Source of the DNA: Enterococcus sp. DIV0212c
GTDB taxonomy: Bacteria > Bacillota > Bacilli > Lactobacillales > Enterococcaceae
DNA length: 64,000 nucleotides
NCBI RefSeq assembly: GCF_017377505.1
Contig: NZ_JAFREN010000006.1
Location: forward strand, 14,250 to 78,249
Reading direction: 5' to 3'
This document shows, one piece after another, positions 14,032 to 23,564 of this stretch (positions are counted from its first letter, which is position 1; every line of letters starts with the position of its first letter). Below the pieces are notes generated by a model. That model saw only the letters and a program-made list of their open reading frames with translations. It was not told where the DNA came from and ran no database searches. Made by a program: the position numbers and the translations under genes.

Positions 14032-17000
14032 TTAATTGGAAATAGAAAATGTCATCTGACCATTGTAAAGTGCAGCCTTCGTAAAATCTTCTGCTTTTGC
14101 CTGTACTTTAAAATCATACTTTCTATTTTTGGAATTTAGAATTGTCATGATTTCTCCTTCTAAGAGCGGAAAACCATCTTGTTTATAAATACTTGCATTC
14201 ACCGTTTCATCTCCAGCAGTTAACATCATAATAGGATCTGTTGTTACTTTGATTTTTATGTTTTCATCTGTGCCAGCTGGAATAAATGAGATGGTTTCAT
14301 GTCCACTTACATAATTCGTATCCTTTTCGTCTTTCAATTCGATACTTTGAGGTAACATTATATACGCTGCTGGTTCAGAAGACACAGTTAGTGGAACTTC
14401 CACCGCATTACTGAGACCTGTTTTAATACTTTTAATCAGGACTGTTACACTGAACTTACCCACTTTATCAAATTTCATCTGCTCCTTGAATCCGATAGCT
14501 TCTATTTTATCAGAATCTATATTACTTTTAAGGTTTTTTACAACTTTTTCTGGCTTTAAATCCGTCGTTGAACTCCCTAAGGCTACAGTCGTTTCAACTG
14601 GTTCACCTGTCGGCAAAAGTGCTTTGATTGGAAACTTATTTTTAGTCACTTTATCTGCTTGATTATTTTTTACTTCCAAAGGAATATGTAAATAACCATC
14701 TTCTTTATTGAAAGTAGATTCTAGTGTTTCATTCTTTGTATCCAAAGCTAATGCAAAATCCAGAATTAGCGTATTATCCCCTTCATTGCCCAATTTTTCG
14801 ACAAAATCCTTTTTATAGGTTACAGAAAAACAATTATTTGCTTTATCAATTGTTTTTACAATATTTGGATCATTTGAATAGTCTTTCCCAGCAGTATCCA
14901 AAATTTTTATCTGTTTCCAAAATTCTTCTTCACTCAGCCATTTATTATATCCATTAGTGTTGACAGAAACAGTGACTTCTTTATAACTGTTGCTAGTTGG
15001 TTCTTGCGGTAAAAACTGGGCAATACTCCCTATGATTTTTTTGCCGGAATCATCTTTTTGGGGAACACTATTAGGGGCTTGATAGTTTACAGGAATAATG
15101 ACTTTGGCTGTTTTATCCAAGAGACTGAACGTATACCCATCCCCTTTTAATGGGACCCCGCCGTGCATATTTTTAGGTTTTTGATAGAGAAAGTTAAAGA
15201 CATACGTAGAAGTTCGTTGGCTTGGCCAATGAACATTATATTTTTGTGTTATTTCCGGAAATCTTGTGACCGTTAGTTCATCAAACATTGAATTATCTTC
15301 AATAATTACATTTTTTAGTTCCGCACTTCCCATAAACAACGCACTGTTTGCACTTGGTGCTTTTTTTTGGACAGGAACTAACATATTGGTTGAGATTTCT
15401 TGTCCCTCTTCATCCAAAACAATCAATTCCAAATTCATATCATTATAGTAAGTAAGAAAATCGAGCGCGGCATCTTTTTCTCCACGTTTTATTTTATTTT
15501 TTGCTCCCAGCAATTTAATTTTTAGTGAAACCGGGACTCCTCGGTAAATACCAGCATTTTTTACGGTTACTACAGTATTCTCATCAAGAGTCTCTTCTGC
15601 TCCCGACCATATTTCTCCATTAATAGTCGTATCTTTGACTAAATCTTTTCCAACGTATTTTACAACTAGAACTTCATCCAATGCAGGCAACGCCTTACCT
15701 TTTACATAATTTCCAGCTTTATCTAACCAGGTCACGTAAGCAGAATCTGCAAGTTGTATGTTCGTATTTTTAGTCAACAACTCTTTTTGGATAATTTTGT
15801 CTGATAAATTATTTTTTACTTCTATAGGAATATAAAAATAATCGTCTTCCTGATTCAAAATAGACTGTAATTTTGTGTTTTTTCCATCTAAAGATAGTGC
15901 CATTTTAATGACTAAACTGTTGTCACTTGTAGTTCCTAATTTTTCTAACAAAGATTTTTTATAAGTCACAGAAAAAGTATTATTGCTTTTATCAATGCTT
16001 TTAGTGATATTTGGATCATTTGAATAGTCTTTTCCATCTTTATCTACTATTTTTATCTGATTCCAGAAATCTGCTTCATCTATCCATTGATTATATCCAT
16101 TTGTATTAACCGTAACAGTCAAATCTGTATAATACTTTTCACTGGGTTCTTGTGGTAAAAATTGAGTGATACTTCCCAGTATTTTTTTACCAGAATCATC
16201 CGTTTCAGGAAGAATATCCGGTTGCTGATATTTTACTGGAGTGATGACTTTCGCCTTTTTATCCAATAGGCTAAATGTATAGCCATCTCCTTCTATAGAT
16301 ACTCCTCCATGCAATTGCTTAGAATTTTGATAAAGAAAGTTAAATGTATACGTAGAAGAACTTTTTTGGGGCCACTGAACACTATATTTTTGTGTATTTT
16401 CTGGAAATTTTGTGACGTTTAACTCATCAAAAATTGGATCATCTTCAACGATCACATTTGCTAGTTCGCTACTTCCCATAAATAGCTCACTATTTGCACT
16501 GGGTGTTTTTTTTTTGACAGGAACTAATATATTGGTTAATACTTCTTGCCCCTCATCATCCAAGACTGTCAATTCTAAATTCATATTGTCATAGTACGTA
16601 AGAAAGTCGAGCGAAGCATCCTCTGCTCCTCGTTGGATTGTATTTTTTGCTCCTAGTAGTTTAATTTTCAGCGTTATTGGAGTTCCACGGTAAATACCTG
16701 CATTTTTTACGGTGATCACAGAATTCTTATCGAGAGTAACGTTACGTCCAGACCACATACTCCCATTAATAGTCGTATCATCGACCAGATCCTTTCCGGC
16801 ATATTTCAAAACTAGAACTTCATCTAACGTAGGTAGTGATTTTCCTTTGACATAATTTCCGGTTTTATCTAACCAAGTCACATATGGAGATTCTGTAAAT
16901 GGCAGAGTATCTACGCTATTTTCACGGTTACTAGCGGATTCATTGAACTGTTCCGGCTCTTTTAAAGTAGCGATATTTGTGCGTTCAACAAGACTCTCAG

Positions 17001-17082
17001 CATAAACTTGATTCTCCAGACAATTCTTAAAAAAAGGAATTATTAATAGCAATAATAGTAGCCTTCTATTTATTTTCATCAT
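14032..17082 (-). CDS. Large exported protein with two ~380-residue tandem repeats
   Basis: 1016 residues. A signal peptide (MMKINRRLLLLLLIIPFF, cleavage near VYAES) is followed by a short polar stretch and two long homologous repeats. Repeat 1 starts near PYVTWLDKTGNYVKGK (Trp70) and repeat 2 near AYVTWLDKAGNYVKGK (Trp452), so the period is 382 residues. A C-terminal module (about 905-1016) begins AAYIMLPQSIELKD and ends NGQMTFSIS, resembling the first protein of this operon. There is no LPXTG, transmembrane tail or WxL domain, so it is either secreted or held by its partners. Repeat identity is high, suggesting recent duplication. Function unknown; an adhesin or surface-layer role is an inference. 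Confidence 0.8.
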   Translation of the reverse strand: MMKINRRLLLLLLIIPFFKNCLENQVYAESLVERTNIATLKEPEQFNESASNRENSVDTLPFTESPYVTWLDKTGNYVKGKSLPTLDEVLVLKYAGKDLVDDTTINGSMWSGRNVTLDKNSVITVKNAGIYRGTPITLKIKLLGAKNTIQRGAEDASLDFLTYYDNMNLELTVLDDEGQEVLTNILVPVKKKTPSANSELFMGSSELANVIVEDDPIFDELNVTKFPENTQKYSVQWPQKSSSTYTFNFLYQNSKQLHGGVSIEGDGYTFSLLDKKAKVITPVKYQQPDILPETDDSGKKILGSITQFLPQEPSEKYYTDLTVTVNTNGYNQWIDEADFWNQIKIVDKDGKDYSNDPNITKSIDKSNNTFSVTYKKSLLEKLGTTSDNSLVIKMALSLDGKNTKLQSILNQEDDYFYIPIEVKNNLSDKIIQKELLTKNTNIQLADSAYVTWLDKAGNYVKGKALPALDEVLVVKYVGKDLVKDTTINGEIWSGAEETLDENTVVTVKNAGIYRGVPVSLKIKLLGAKNKIKRGEKDAALDFLTYYNDMNLELIVLDEEGQEISTNMLVPVQKKAPSANSALFMGSAELKNVIIEDNSMFDELTVTRFPEITQKYNVHWPSQRTSTYVFNFLYQKPKNMHGGVPLKGDGYTFSLLDKTAKVIIPVNYQAPNSVPQKDDSGKKIIGSIAQFLPQEPTSNSYKEVTVSVNTNGYNKWLSEEEFWKQIKILDTAGKDYSNDPNIVKTIDKANNCFSVTYKKDFVEKLGNEGDNTLILDFALALDTKNETLESTFNKEDGYLHIPLEVKNNQADKVTKNKFPIKALLPTGEPVETTVALGSSTTDLKPEKVVKNLKSNIDSDKIEAIGFKEQMKFDKVGKFSVTVLIKSIKTGLSNAVEVPLTVSSEPAAYIMLPQSIELKDEKDTNYVSGHETISFIPAGTDENIKIKVTTDPIMMLTAGDETVNASIYKQDGFPLLEGEIMTILNSKNRKYDFKVQAKAEDFTKAALYNGQMTFSISN

Positions 17083-17113
17083 ACATACCTACCTTTCTTC
17101 TATATTTAGCTCA

Positions 17114-17701
17114 TCACTCTTTGAGAACAATCAATTTAAACGATGTATCTGTTCCCGAAAGTACAGCTTCTTCATCTTCAGAAGCATACCCTTGCATCTT
17201 TAAAAAAACATTGTGCGTGCCAAGAGATAATCCTTTTGGTAATGGAACTTCGGTCACGGCTTCACCTGGTTTGATCAATCCAGTCTTAAGCAATGCTTCT
17301 TTTTGTTGATCTAGGTACACAGTAAATTTTATCTTCGCCGAATTAAACGAAGGGTTGGTCAATGCGATATAAAGGTTTTCAGTTCCTTCTTTTATCGTTA
17401 CTTGTTTAAAAGCTGGAAAAGCAATTTTTTCATTTGACCAAGCTTCTGGTTTTTTGATTTTGCTTTTATGCGGCGTGGCGTGAGATTCACTCCCCAATAG
17501 TTGTTCCTTCTCTTGTGTTAAGAAAAAATAGCCTGTAAGTATGAGTAGCAACAAGGATAGTATGGCAAAGCTAATTTGATATTTTTTCTTCTGCTCTGCA
17601 ATTCTTTTTTCATAAATCATTTGAGCTTTCTGCTGCTTTTTTTTGAGTTTTTGGCTGTTTTTTTTTCTTTTGATATTGGTCTTTTTTTTTGTATTTTCCA
17701 T
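17114..17701 (-). CDS. Single-pass membrane protein with extracellular beta-sandwich domain
   Basis: 195 residues. A very basic N-terminus (about 40 residues rich in Lys/Arg/Gln, coiled-coil-like) precedes one membrane helix (ISFAILSLLLLILTGYFFL, ~45-65) and an outside domain. The extracellular part (NEKIAFPAFKQVTIKEGTEN... YIALTNPSFNSAKIKFTVYL ... KPGEAVTEVPLPKGLSLGTH) looks like an immunoglobulin-type beta-sandwich often encoded beside surface-protein genes in enterococci and streptococci. ATG 17701 is preferred for AAAGGG ahead of it. It is the middle gene of three, 71 bases after the upstream gene and 31 before the large repeat protein. It may anchor or export the large protein. Confidence 0.72.
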   Translation of the reverse strand: MENTKKKTNIKRKKNSQKLKKKQQKAQMIYEKRIAEQKKKYQISFAILSLLLLILTGYFFLTQEKEQLLGSESHATPHKSKIKKPEAWSNEKIAFPAFKQVTIKEGTENLYIALTNPSFNSAKIKFTVYLDQQKEALLKTGLIKPGEAVTEVPLPKGLSLGTHNVFLKMQGYASEDEEAVLSGTDTSFKLIVLKE

Positions 17702-17772
17702 ATTCTTATCCCTTTCTATAAAACAAAACAGAGACCTATGCATTTGAGTTATGCACTCTTTTTATCAACGAC

Positions 17773-18303
17773 TTATTGACTAGTTCCATCAGAAATCACT
17801 CGATAAGTTAGGACATCTGAATGCCAACCTCTACGATTTGGCATCTCGACTAACCTTGCTAAACCTTTAACTGAATCTCTTTTTTTATTAAAGATTCCTA
17901 TCTGATTATTATTATTCGTTACTAATTTTTCTTTCCCTTGATCATCAATTGTCACTAGCTTATAAGCTACCTGAGCTTTACCATTTACTAATTTGAACTC
18001 ATTTTTAGAAAAAACTTCAACCGTTGAAGATTTTTCTCCGTCATATTTTGTTCCATCTAGATTGGTCATTAAAACAGTAGTATCAATTTCTTTACGCTTA
18101 TCGGTAAAAATTATAGATGCTGGAACAGTAATTATGTATTCTGGTTCTTTTGGATTTTCTGGATCTGTAATATCATTAATATTATTGTAGGTAACAGGGA
18201 TTTTTTTTTTATTTTCTACTGCAAGTGTTGTTGACATATTTCCACAGAGAATTCCCCCGATAATGGATACTAAGCCCAAATAAGTAACACTCTTCCTAAA
18301 CAA
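17773..18303 (-). CDS. Exported protein sharing a C-terminal module with the large repeat protein
   Basis: 176 residues with a signal peptide (core YLGLVSIIGGILCG, cleavage near TTLA-VE). The mature part begins with a Lys/Asn/Pro/Glu linker, then YIITVPASIIFTDKRKEID and ends SDVLTYRVIS. The frame of hydrophobic residues resembles YIMLPQSIELKD ... NGQMTFSIS at the end of the 1016-residue protein, so the two may share a fold that polymerises or pairs. The start is TTG at 18301-18303 with GGGAGG 7 bases upstream; an ATG 5 bases earlier is out of frame and stops after three codons. First gene of the operon, with a consensus-like promoter. Confidence 0.75.
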   Translation of the reverse strand: MFRKSVTYLGLVSIIGGILCGNMSTTLAVENKKKIPVTYNNINDITDPENPKEPEYIITVPASIIFTDKRKEIDTTVLMTNLDGTKYDGEKSSTVEVFSKNEFKLVNGKAQVAYKLVTIDDQGKEKLVTNNNNQIGIFNKKRDSVKGLARLVEMPNRRGWHSDVLTYRVISDGTSQ

Positions 18304-18365
18304 ACATATCCCTCCCAGCTTTCGATAGTTCGATCCTTCACAATGAAAGAATCATATTTTAATTA

Positions 18366-18394
18366 ATTACAGTTTACGATCAAAGTGAAGTCAA
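18366..18394 (-). promoter_or_regulatory. Promoter of the surface-protein operon
   Basis: TTGACT (complement of 18389-18394), a 17-base spacer, and TGTAAT (complement of 18366-18371), about 60 bases before the TTG start. Confidence 0.75.
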
Positions 18395-18640
18395 CTTCAT
18401 TAATTATAACTAATATTTTTTGGAACTTACTTAATGATTTTTTCACGAAATTTAATTATATGTTCCCTATCTCTATCAGCATTTTCTTTTCTAAAACTCC
18501 AAAAGTGATTATATCAGCTTTAAATAGAGTTCTTCCGCACTTTTATTAATAAACAAAAAAAGTTCTCTTTTTTTCATTTATCTAATAAAGTCATTTACCC
18601 ACCTATTTAAAGATAAAACCTTCATTTCTAATCATAAAAA

Positions 18641-18693
18641 CAACGACCTACAAGTACTTTGTATTTAGCATACAAGGTACTTGTAGGTCGTTG
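18641..18693 (-). terminator. Terminator of pepV
   Basis: A 17-bp perfect outer stem (CAACGACCTACAAGTAC and complement) with further pairing inside, followed by TTTTTATG on the minus strand. Confidence 0.9.
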
Positions 18694-18746
18694 CTTATTG
18701 AACTACTATATATAATTACTTTAAATCCATGAATTAAAGTAGCGGG

Positions 18747-20165
18747 CTACTTGCCAGCCAAACGATAAATCGCATCCGCATAAATAGCTGTCGCACGGAA
18801 TAAATCATCCAATGCCATAAACTCATTCGCTTGGTGCATTGTATCTGTATAACCTGGGAACATCGCGCCGTACGCCACACCACGTTTTAATAAACGTCCG
18901 TAAGTTCCGCCGCCGATGATTTGTTCATGGCCTTTTTGACCAGTATGATCTTCGTAAACTTGTAATAACGTTTCAACCAATGGATCATCTGCTGGAACAT
19001 AATGTGGTTCTTGGTTACGTCCACCTTGAACGATTTCTGCACCGATAGCGCCTGCTGTCGCTTTTACGCCAGCTTCTAAATCTGCTGCAGTTGTTCCTTT
19101 AGGGTAACGGAAATTCAAGCTCATAAAGTTGCCTTCTTCAGCATCTTTATTGAAGACGAATAAGCCAGCATTCATTGTCAATTTACCCATTTTAGCATCT
19201 TCAAAGGCTACGCCTAATTTTTCACCATAAAAATCTTCGTGAACAAGTGTTGCTGCCACTTGGATAAATTCTTTAGCAGAACCGCCAAATGCATAGCTGT
19301 TTAAGAAGACTGCTAAGAATGTTGCTGCATTGATCCCAGATTGTGGGCTAGCACCATGTGCGCCTTTACCAATAACTTTGATCGTAACGGTTGTGCCATT
19401 TGCTTCTAACTCACCAGAAATTGGTTCTTCATCGACAAAAACGCTAAATGCACCTTGCATTTTTTCAGCAGCTTCGGCAGTTGGAACAGTAATCACAGCT
19501 GTCGCTGTACCTGGAACCATGTTTTCACGCAAACCAGCATTAAAACTTTCTAAACCATATTCGCCTTCGCTTGATCCGCCAAAACGCGCGTATAAAGAGA
19601 CGTTCCCTTTTTCACCATTGATGATTGGGAATTCTGCATCTGGAGAGAAACCAAAGTCAGGTGTTTCTTCATGTTTAAAGTAATAATCCATATCACCCCA
19701 GCCGCTTTCTTCGTCACTACCAACGACAAAACGAACTTTTTTAGACAATGGTACACCTAAATCTTTGATGATTCTTAATGCATAATAAGCCGCCATACTT
19801 GGGCCTTTATCATCACTTGAACCACGAGCAAAGATTTTACCGTCTTTGATGACAGGCTCATAAGGATCCGTATCCCAACCGTCACCAGCAGGAACAACGT
19901 CCATATGTCCGAAAATGCCTAATGTTTCATCGCCTTCACCGTATTCGATATGTCCAGCATAGTTATCAACGTTTTTCACAACGAAACCATCGCGCTCGCC
20001 ATACGCTAACATATGTTTCAAGCCTGCTACAGGTCCTGGTCCAAAAGGTGCATCTGGTGTTACTTTAGAGTCATCACGCTCACTATTGATGCGTAATAAA
20101 TTTTGTAAATCTTCTAATAGCGCATCTTTACGTGCGTCTACTTCTTTTTGCCAATCAATTGTCAT
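18747..20165 (-). CDS. pepV: Dipeptidase PepV (M20 family)
   Basis: A zinc-dependent cytoplasmic dipeptidase of 472 residues, the normal length for PepV. Zinc-site motifs are GHMDVVPAGDGW, GSSDDKGP (bridging Asp), SDEESGWGD (catalytic Glu-Glu), PDAEFP and the C-terminal His in TDTMHQANE. A lid/dimerisation insertion lies between. It cleaves dipeptides delivered by peptide transporters. Monocistronic, with its own terminator; GGAGTG precedes the ATG. Confidence 0.95.
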   Translation of the reverse strand: MTIDWQKEVDARKDALLEDLQNLLRINSERDDSKVTPDAPFGPGPVAGLKHMLAYGERDGFVVKNVDNYAGHIEYGEGDETLGIFGHMDVVPAGDGWDTDPYEPVIKDGKIFARGSSDDKGPSMAAYYALRIIKDLGVPLSKKVRFVVGSDEESGWGDMDYYFKHEETPDFGFSPDAEFPIINGEKGNVSLYARFGGSSEGEYGLESFNAGLRENMVPGTATAVITVPTAEAAEKMQGAFSVFVDEEPISGELEANGTTVTIKVIGKGAHGASPQSGINAATFLAVFLNSYAFGGSAKEFIQVAATLVHEDFYGEKLGVAFEDAKMGKLTMNAGLFVFNKDAEEGNFMSLNFRYPKGTTAADLEAGVKATAGAIGAEIVQGGRNQEPHYVPADDPLVETLLQVYEDHTGQKGHEQIIGGGTYGRLLKRGVAYGAMFPGYTDTMHQANEFMALDDLFRATAIYADAIYRLAGK

Positions 20166-20316
20166 TTTTTAGTCACTCCAATTCATTATTCTACCTTCCC
20201 ATCATACCACTAACTGGCTTAAAAGAAAAAGGCGGGAACAGTTTTTTCCGTAATATTTTGCTCTTCATTCGAAACAGATTTATACTGAAGGTAAATCACT
20301 CAAGGAGAGGATTCAG

Positions 20317-21168
20317 ATGAAAGAACTGTCACAAGAAAATTTGACGACTGTGATCAAGTCTCGTCCACAAAATTCTCACAAAGGAACCTTTGGGCGAGCT
20401 GTATTGATTGGCGGAAATGAGACATACGGCGGTGCAATCATTATGAGTGCAGAAGCTTGTGTTAAAGCAGGTTGCGGCCTAACCTCTGTCATTACTGCAG
20501 AGAAAAACCATACAGCAGTACATGCTCGTTTGCCTGAAGCAATGGTTCTTGATTGGACGACCACACAAGAATTCAGTGATTTAATCGATACAGCAGATGT
20601 GATTTTGGTTGGCCCTGGTTTAGGTTTAGATACTCATAGTCAGCAAGTTTTAGAAAAAGTTTTGCGACAACAAAAACCTGAACAATGGCTCGTAATTGAC
20701 GGATCTGCCATTACGTTATTCGCTCAAAATCATTATGCTTTGAACTATCCAAAACAAGTGGTGTTCACACCTCATCAAATGGAGTGGGAACGACTAAGTG
20801 GACTTACAATCGCTAACCAAACAATTGAAAATAATCGAGCCGCGCAAAAGCAATTAAATACAAGTATCGTCTTAAAAAGCCATCGAACAGAAATTTATAC
20901 TGCCTCTTCACAATACAGAAATCCACTAGGAACTCCCGCTATGGCAACTGGTGGGATGGGCGACACACTTGCTGGTATGATTACGGGCTTTTTGGCTCAG
21001 TTTCAAAATAAAGAAGCAGCTCTTTGTGCTGCTGTTTATCTCCACAGCTTGATTGGAGAAGAATTAGGAAAAGAAAATTACGTTGTCTTACCAACTGAAA
21101 TCAGTAAGAATTTACCCCATTACATGAAGCGATTTGAGCGTTTAAATAATAAAACAGAGGAAAAATGA
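20317..21168 (+). CDS. nnrD: ADP-dependent NAD(P)H-hydrate dehydratase
   Basis: A ribokinase-fold repair enzyme, 283 residues, that dehydrates damaged S-NAD(P)HX back to NAD(P)H using a nucleotide phosphoryl donor. Family marks are GTFGRAVLIGGNETYGGAI near the N-terminus, VGPGLGLD, VIDGSAI, FTPHQMEWERL, and the anion-hole motif TGGMGDTLAGMI near residue 215. The epimerase half (NnrE) is not fused here. AAGGAGAGG precedes the ATG. Its 3' end converges on the TetR gene within a shared terminator. Confidence 0.92.
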   Translation: MKELSQENLTTVIKSRPQNSHKGTFGRAVLIGGNETYGGAIIMSAEACVKAGCGLTSVITAEKNHTAVHARLPEAMVLDWTTTQEFSDLIDTADVILVGPGLGLDTHSQQVLEKVLRQQKPEQWLVIDGSAITLFAQNHYALNYPKQVVFTPHQMEWERLSGLTIANQTIENNRAAQKQLNTSIVLKSHRTEIYTASSQYRNPLGTPAMATGGMGDTLAGMITGFLAQFQNKEAALCAAVYLHSLIGEELGKENYVVLPTEISKNLPHYMKRFERLNNKTEEK

Positions 21169-21189
21169 CGTTCACTTTTCCTCTGCTTT
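21152..21189. terminator. Bidirectional terminator overlapping two stop codons
   Basis: Stem AAACAGAGGAAAA / TTTTCCTCTGCTTT between the convergent nnrD and TetR genes. The last codons of both genes lie inside it. Confidence 0.8.
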
Positions 21190-21822
21190 ATTTTTTAGAA
21201 ATCCTGTTTGTAAAATATCCATATAAATTTCTGTCCGTTCTGCTAAAAACTGCATTTGTTTGACCTCTGTTACTTCTGGATGAGCCTTTAAAAACTGCAA
21301 ACTCTCCACAGAAATTTGATTAAATACCCCTAAGACTAATTGAACCACATCTTGCTGGGCAATTTCTTTTTTGATTGGCAGCTGCTCAATAATACCTGTC
21401 AAAAGTTGTTGCGCAATCGCCATATTTCCATCCATATATTGTGATAATTTTGCTTGGATTTCTTTAGGTAAATTCTGTTTTTGTGCATATGCTGTAATCA
21501 GTAAATGAAGATGATCCGGATAGGCTTTTTCTAGTTTCATTTTAAGTCTAGTTGATGTAACCACGACTTCTACTAAGTCCGTATACTTCTTTGTAAACAA
21601 TTCTTTAGACTGCTCACTTAAAAAATCAATCACATCACTGATCGTACGCTCATACAACAGTTGCTTTTTTCCAAAATAATGAAAAATCAAGCCTTTAGAA
21701 ACGCCAGCTTCGCTCGCTATTTCATCTGTATTGGCTTTTTGATAGCCGTATTTCGAAAAATACTTTAAAGCCGCTGTTAAAATCCGATCATATTTTTGTT
21801 GATCGATCTTGACTTCTTTCAC
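21172..21822 (-). CDS. TetR/AcrR family regulator of the adjacent ABC exporter
   Basis: 216 residues. The N-terminal helix-turn-helix is typical (ILTAALKYFSKYGYQKANTDEIASEAGVSKGLIFHYFGKK split over residues ~14-52); the C-terminal ligand domain is helical. It is the last gene of a three-gene minus operon with an ABC-2 permease and ATPase, overlapping the permease by one base. Two TTGACTAGnTAGTCAA palindromes at the operon promoter are its likely operators, implying autoregulation with release by an exported toxic compound. The ligand is unknown. Confidence 0.9.
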   Translation of the reverse strand: MKEVKIDQQKYDRILTAALKYFSKYGYQKANTDEIASEAGVSKGLIFHYFGKKQLLYERTISDVIDFLSEQSKELFTKKYTDLVEVVVTSTRLKMKLEKAYPDHLHLLITAYAQKQNLPKEIQAKLSQYMDGNMAIAQQLLTGIIEQLPIKKEIAQQDVVQLVLGVFNQISVESLQFLKAHPEVTEVKQMQFLAERTEIYMDILQTGFLKNKAEEK

Positions 21823-22643
21823 TAGACTTTCAAATCCTTCCGTTGGTAAACCATGTATGTTCCACCTAGGAATAACACAATCAAAACACTCAATAAACCG
21901 ACATTTGCCATAGATAACCCTTTATCCAATAAATTACTTGGAATCCCCATATGCGTCGGAGAAATAGTCTTCGCCCAGCTAAATGAATCATTCAAATCAG
22001 CAAAAATCCCAATCAAATAAAAGCCAAAAACAATGCCTAAAGAAACACTGGTACTTTGCTTACTTGATTTTAAAAACGTTGAAACAAAAAAGCCCAGAGC
22101 TAAGAAAAACAACAAAATCAAACTTTCTTGGGTAAATATCTTACTGATTTCTTTCGTGATTGTCGCAACCGAATCCGTTGATTGACGATATAACAATGTC
22201 GATCCTACAGAAACCCCAAATGAAAGTAGCCAAAAAGTAATTAAAATCAAGAAATTCGCTAGAAATTTACTCGTCACGATCCCAATACGCGTTACAGGTT
22301 GAGCATATAAAAACTCAATCGTCCCATCTGTTTCTTCTTTAATCAACGCCTGACTTCCCAGCATCATAGCATAAATAGAAGCCGCTAAAAACATATATTG
22401 AAAATAATAAGCAAAGAAGCCCGCCGCAACTAAAAAACTTGATTGCCCATTCACACTGATGTTGAAGGTTTTTAATAACGATGGCGATAATCCACTCAAT
22501 TTAGCATCTAGAAGGTCTTTCATTGCTGAACTATGCATTTGAGGATAAACTGCACTAAATCCGAAAATAATCACAGCGAATAAAATAGTCCAAATAATCA
22601 GTCCTTTGATGAGTCCTTTACTTTCGATTTTAGCAGTGATCAT
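21822..22643 (-). CDS. ABC-2 type exporter permease
   Basis: 273 residues with six predicted membrane helices and a large outside loop after the first helix, the usual ABC-2 transporter layout. The stretch EETDGTIEFLYAQPVTR is the coupling-loop motif seen in drug/antibiotic exporter permeases. It overlaps the ATPase gene by 4 bases and the regulator by 1 base, so the three are tightly coupled. Together they probably export a hydrophobic or antimicrobial compound. Confidence 0.9.
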   Translation of the reverse strand: MITAKIESKGLIKGLIIWTILFAVIIFGFSAVYPQMHSSAMKDLLDAKLSGLSPSLLKTFNISVNGQSSFLVAAGFFAYYFQYMFLAASIYAMMLGSQALIKEETDGTIEFLYAQPVTRIGIVTSKFLANFLILITFWLLSFGVSVGSTLLYRQSTDSVATITKEISKIFTQESLILLFFLALGFFVSTFLKSSKQSTSVSLGIVFGFYLIGIFADLNDSFSWAKTISPTHMGIPSNLLDKGLSMANVGLLSVLIVLFLGGTYMVYQRKDLKV

Positions 22644-23527
22644 TTTCCATCGCCTCCTTCATACAAAGCCATAAATTGATCTTCCAGTTCAGGGTTAGTA
22701 ACTGTAAAATCTTGAATTGAAGCATCCCCTAACAAAGGTAAAACTTTATGTAAATCTCCCTCATAAAATAAGCGGGTTTCATTTCCCTGATGTTTTAAAA
22801 TAGCCACACCCATTTTTTCAAACAACGATAGCGGGATTTGATCTCCAACTAATGTGATTACCTTGCCCAATGATTTTTCTTTGGTAATATCTTGAACGGT
22901 GATAATCTTTCCTTCACGAATAAAAGCTGCCCGATGTGCATGCTGTTGGACTTCGTTTAAATCATGACTAGATAAAAAAATCGTCATCCCTTTTTTATTA
23001 TACTTCTCCAACTCTTCAAATAAACGATGCTGCATCAGCGGGTCCAATCCGTTGGTGGGTTCATCTAATATCAACAATTCTGGATTAGGTAAAATTCCAG
23101 CGGTAATTGCTATTTTCTTTTTATTTCCCAGTGACAACTCTGACATTTTTTTCTTGGCATCAATAGCGAATAACTCTATAAAATAATCGATTTGTTGTTT
23201 GCTATTTTTTAGTTGATGAAACTCAGCTACATATTTAAGAACTTCCAATGTAGTCATGTTAGGATAAAAGCGGACATCACTTGATACATAACCTGTTCTT
23301 TTGCGAATTTCTTTAGCATCTTTAATACTATCTAAACCAAGTAAGGTAGCTGTTCCTTGATCTGGGTAAATGAAATTCAACATGGCTTTGATCGTTGTTG
23401 ATTTCCCAGCACCATTTGGACCGATAAAACCGTAGATTTCGCCTTGCTCTACTGATAGCTCTACTTGATCGATGGCAGGTTGTTTTTTATATAATTTGGT
23501 CAATCCTTTAAGTTCAATGGCATGCAT
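22640..23527 (-). CDS. ABC exporter ATPase
   Basis: 295 residues. Walker A GPNGAGKSTT, Q-loop, signature LSLGNKKK (a drug-exporter variant of LSGGQ), Walker B ELLILDEPTNGLD and H-loop LSSHD are all present; a ~75-residue C-terminal domain follows. I place the start at ATG 23527 because AGGAGG sits 7-12 bases upstream; the longer frame from 23545 would put that ribosome site inside the gene. First gene of the TetR-controlled exporter operon. Confidence 0.92.
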   Translation of the reverse strand: MHAIELKGLTKLYKKQPAIDQVELSVEQGEIYGFIGPNGAGKSTTIKAMLNFIYPDQGTATLLGLDSIKDAKEIRKRTGYVSSDVRFYPNMTTLEVLKYVAEFHQLKNSKQQIDYFIELFAIDAKKKMSELSLGNKKKIAITAGILPNPELLILDEPTNGLDPLMQHRLFEELEKYNKKGMTIFLSSHDLNEVQQHAHRAAFIREGKIITVQDITKEKSLGKVITLVGDQIPLSLFEKMGVAILKHQGNETRLFYEGDLHKVLPLLGDASIQDFTVTNPELEDQFMALYEGGDGK

Positions 23528-23544
23528 TTTATTATTCCTCCTCA

Positions 23545-23560
23545 TTGACTAGTTAGTCAA
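23545..23560 (-). promoter_or_regulatory. TetR-family operator 1
   Basis: Perfect-armed palindrome TTGACTAGTTAGTCAA just upstream of the ribosome site, covering the transcription start region. Confidence 0.8.
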
Positions 23561-23564
23561 TAGA

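Noticed and set aside
14032..17082. WxL cell-surface protein
   Set aside because: Trp-x-Leu occurs by chance in the repeats, but the C-terminal WxL domain is not present.
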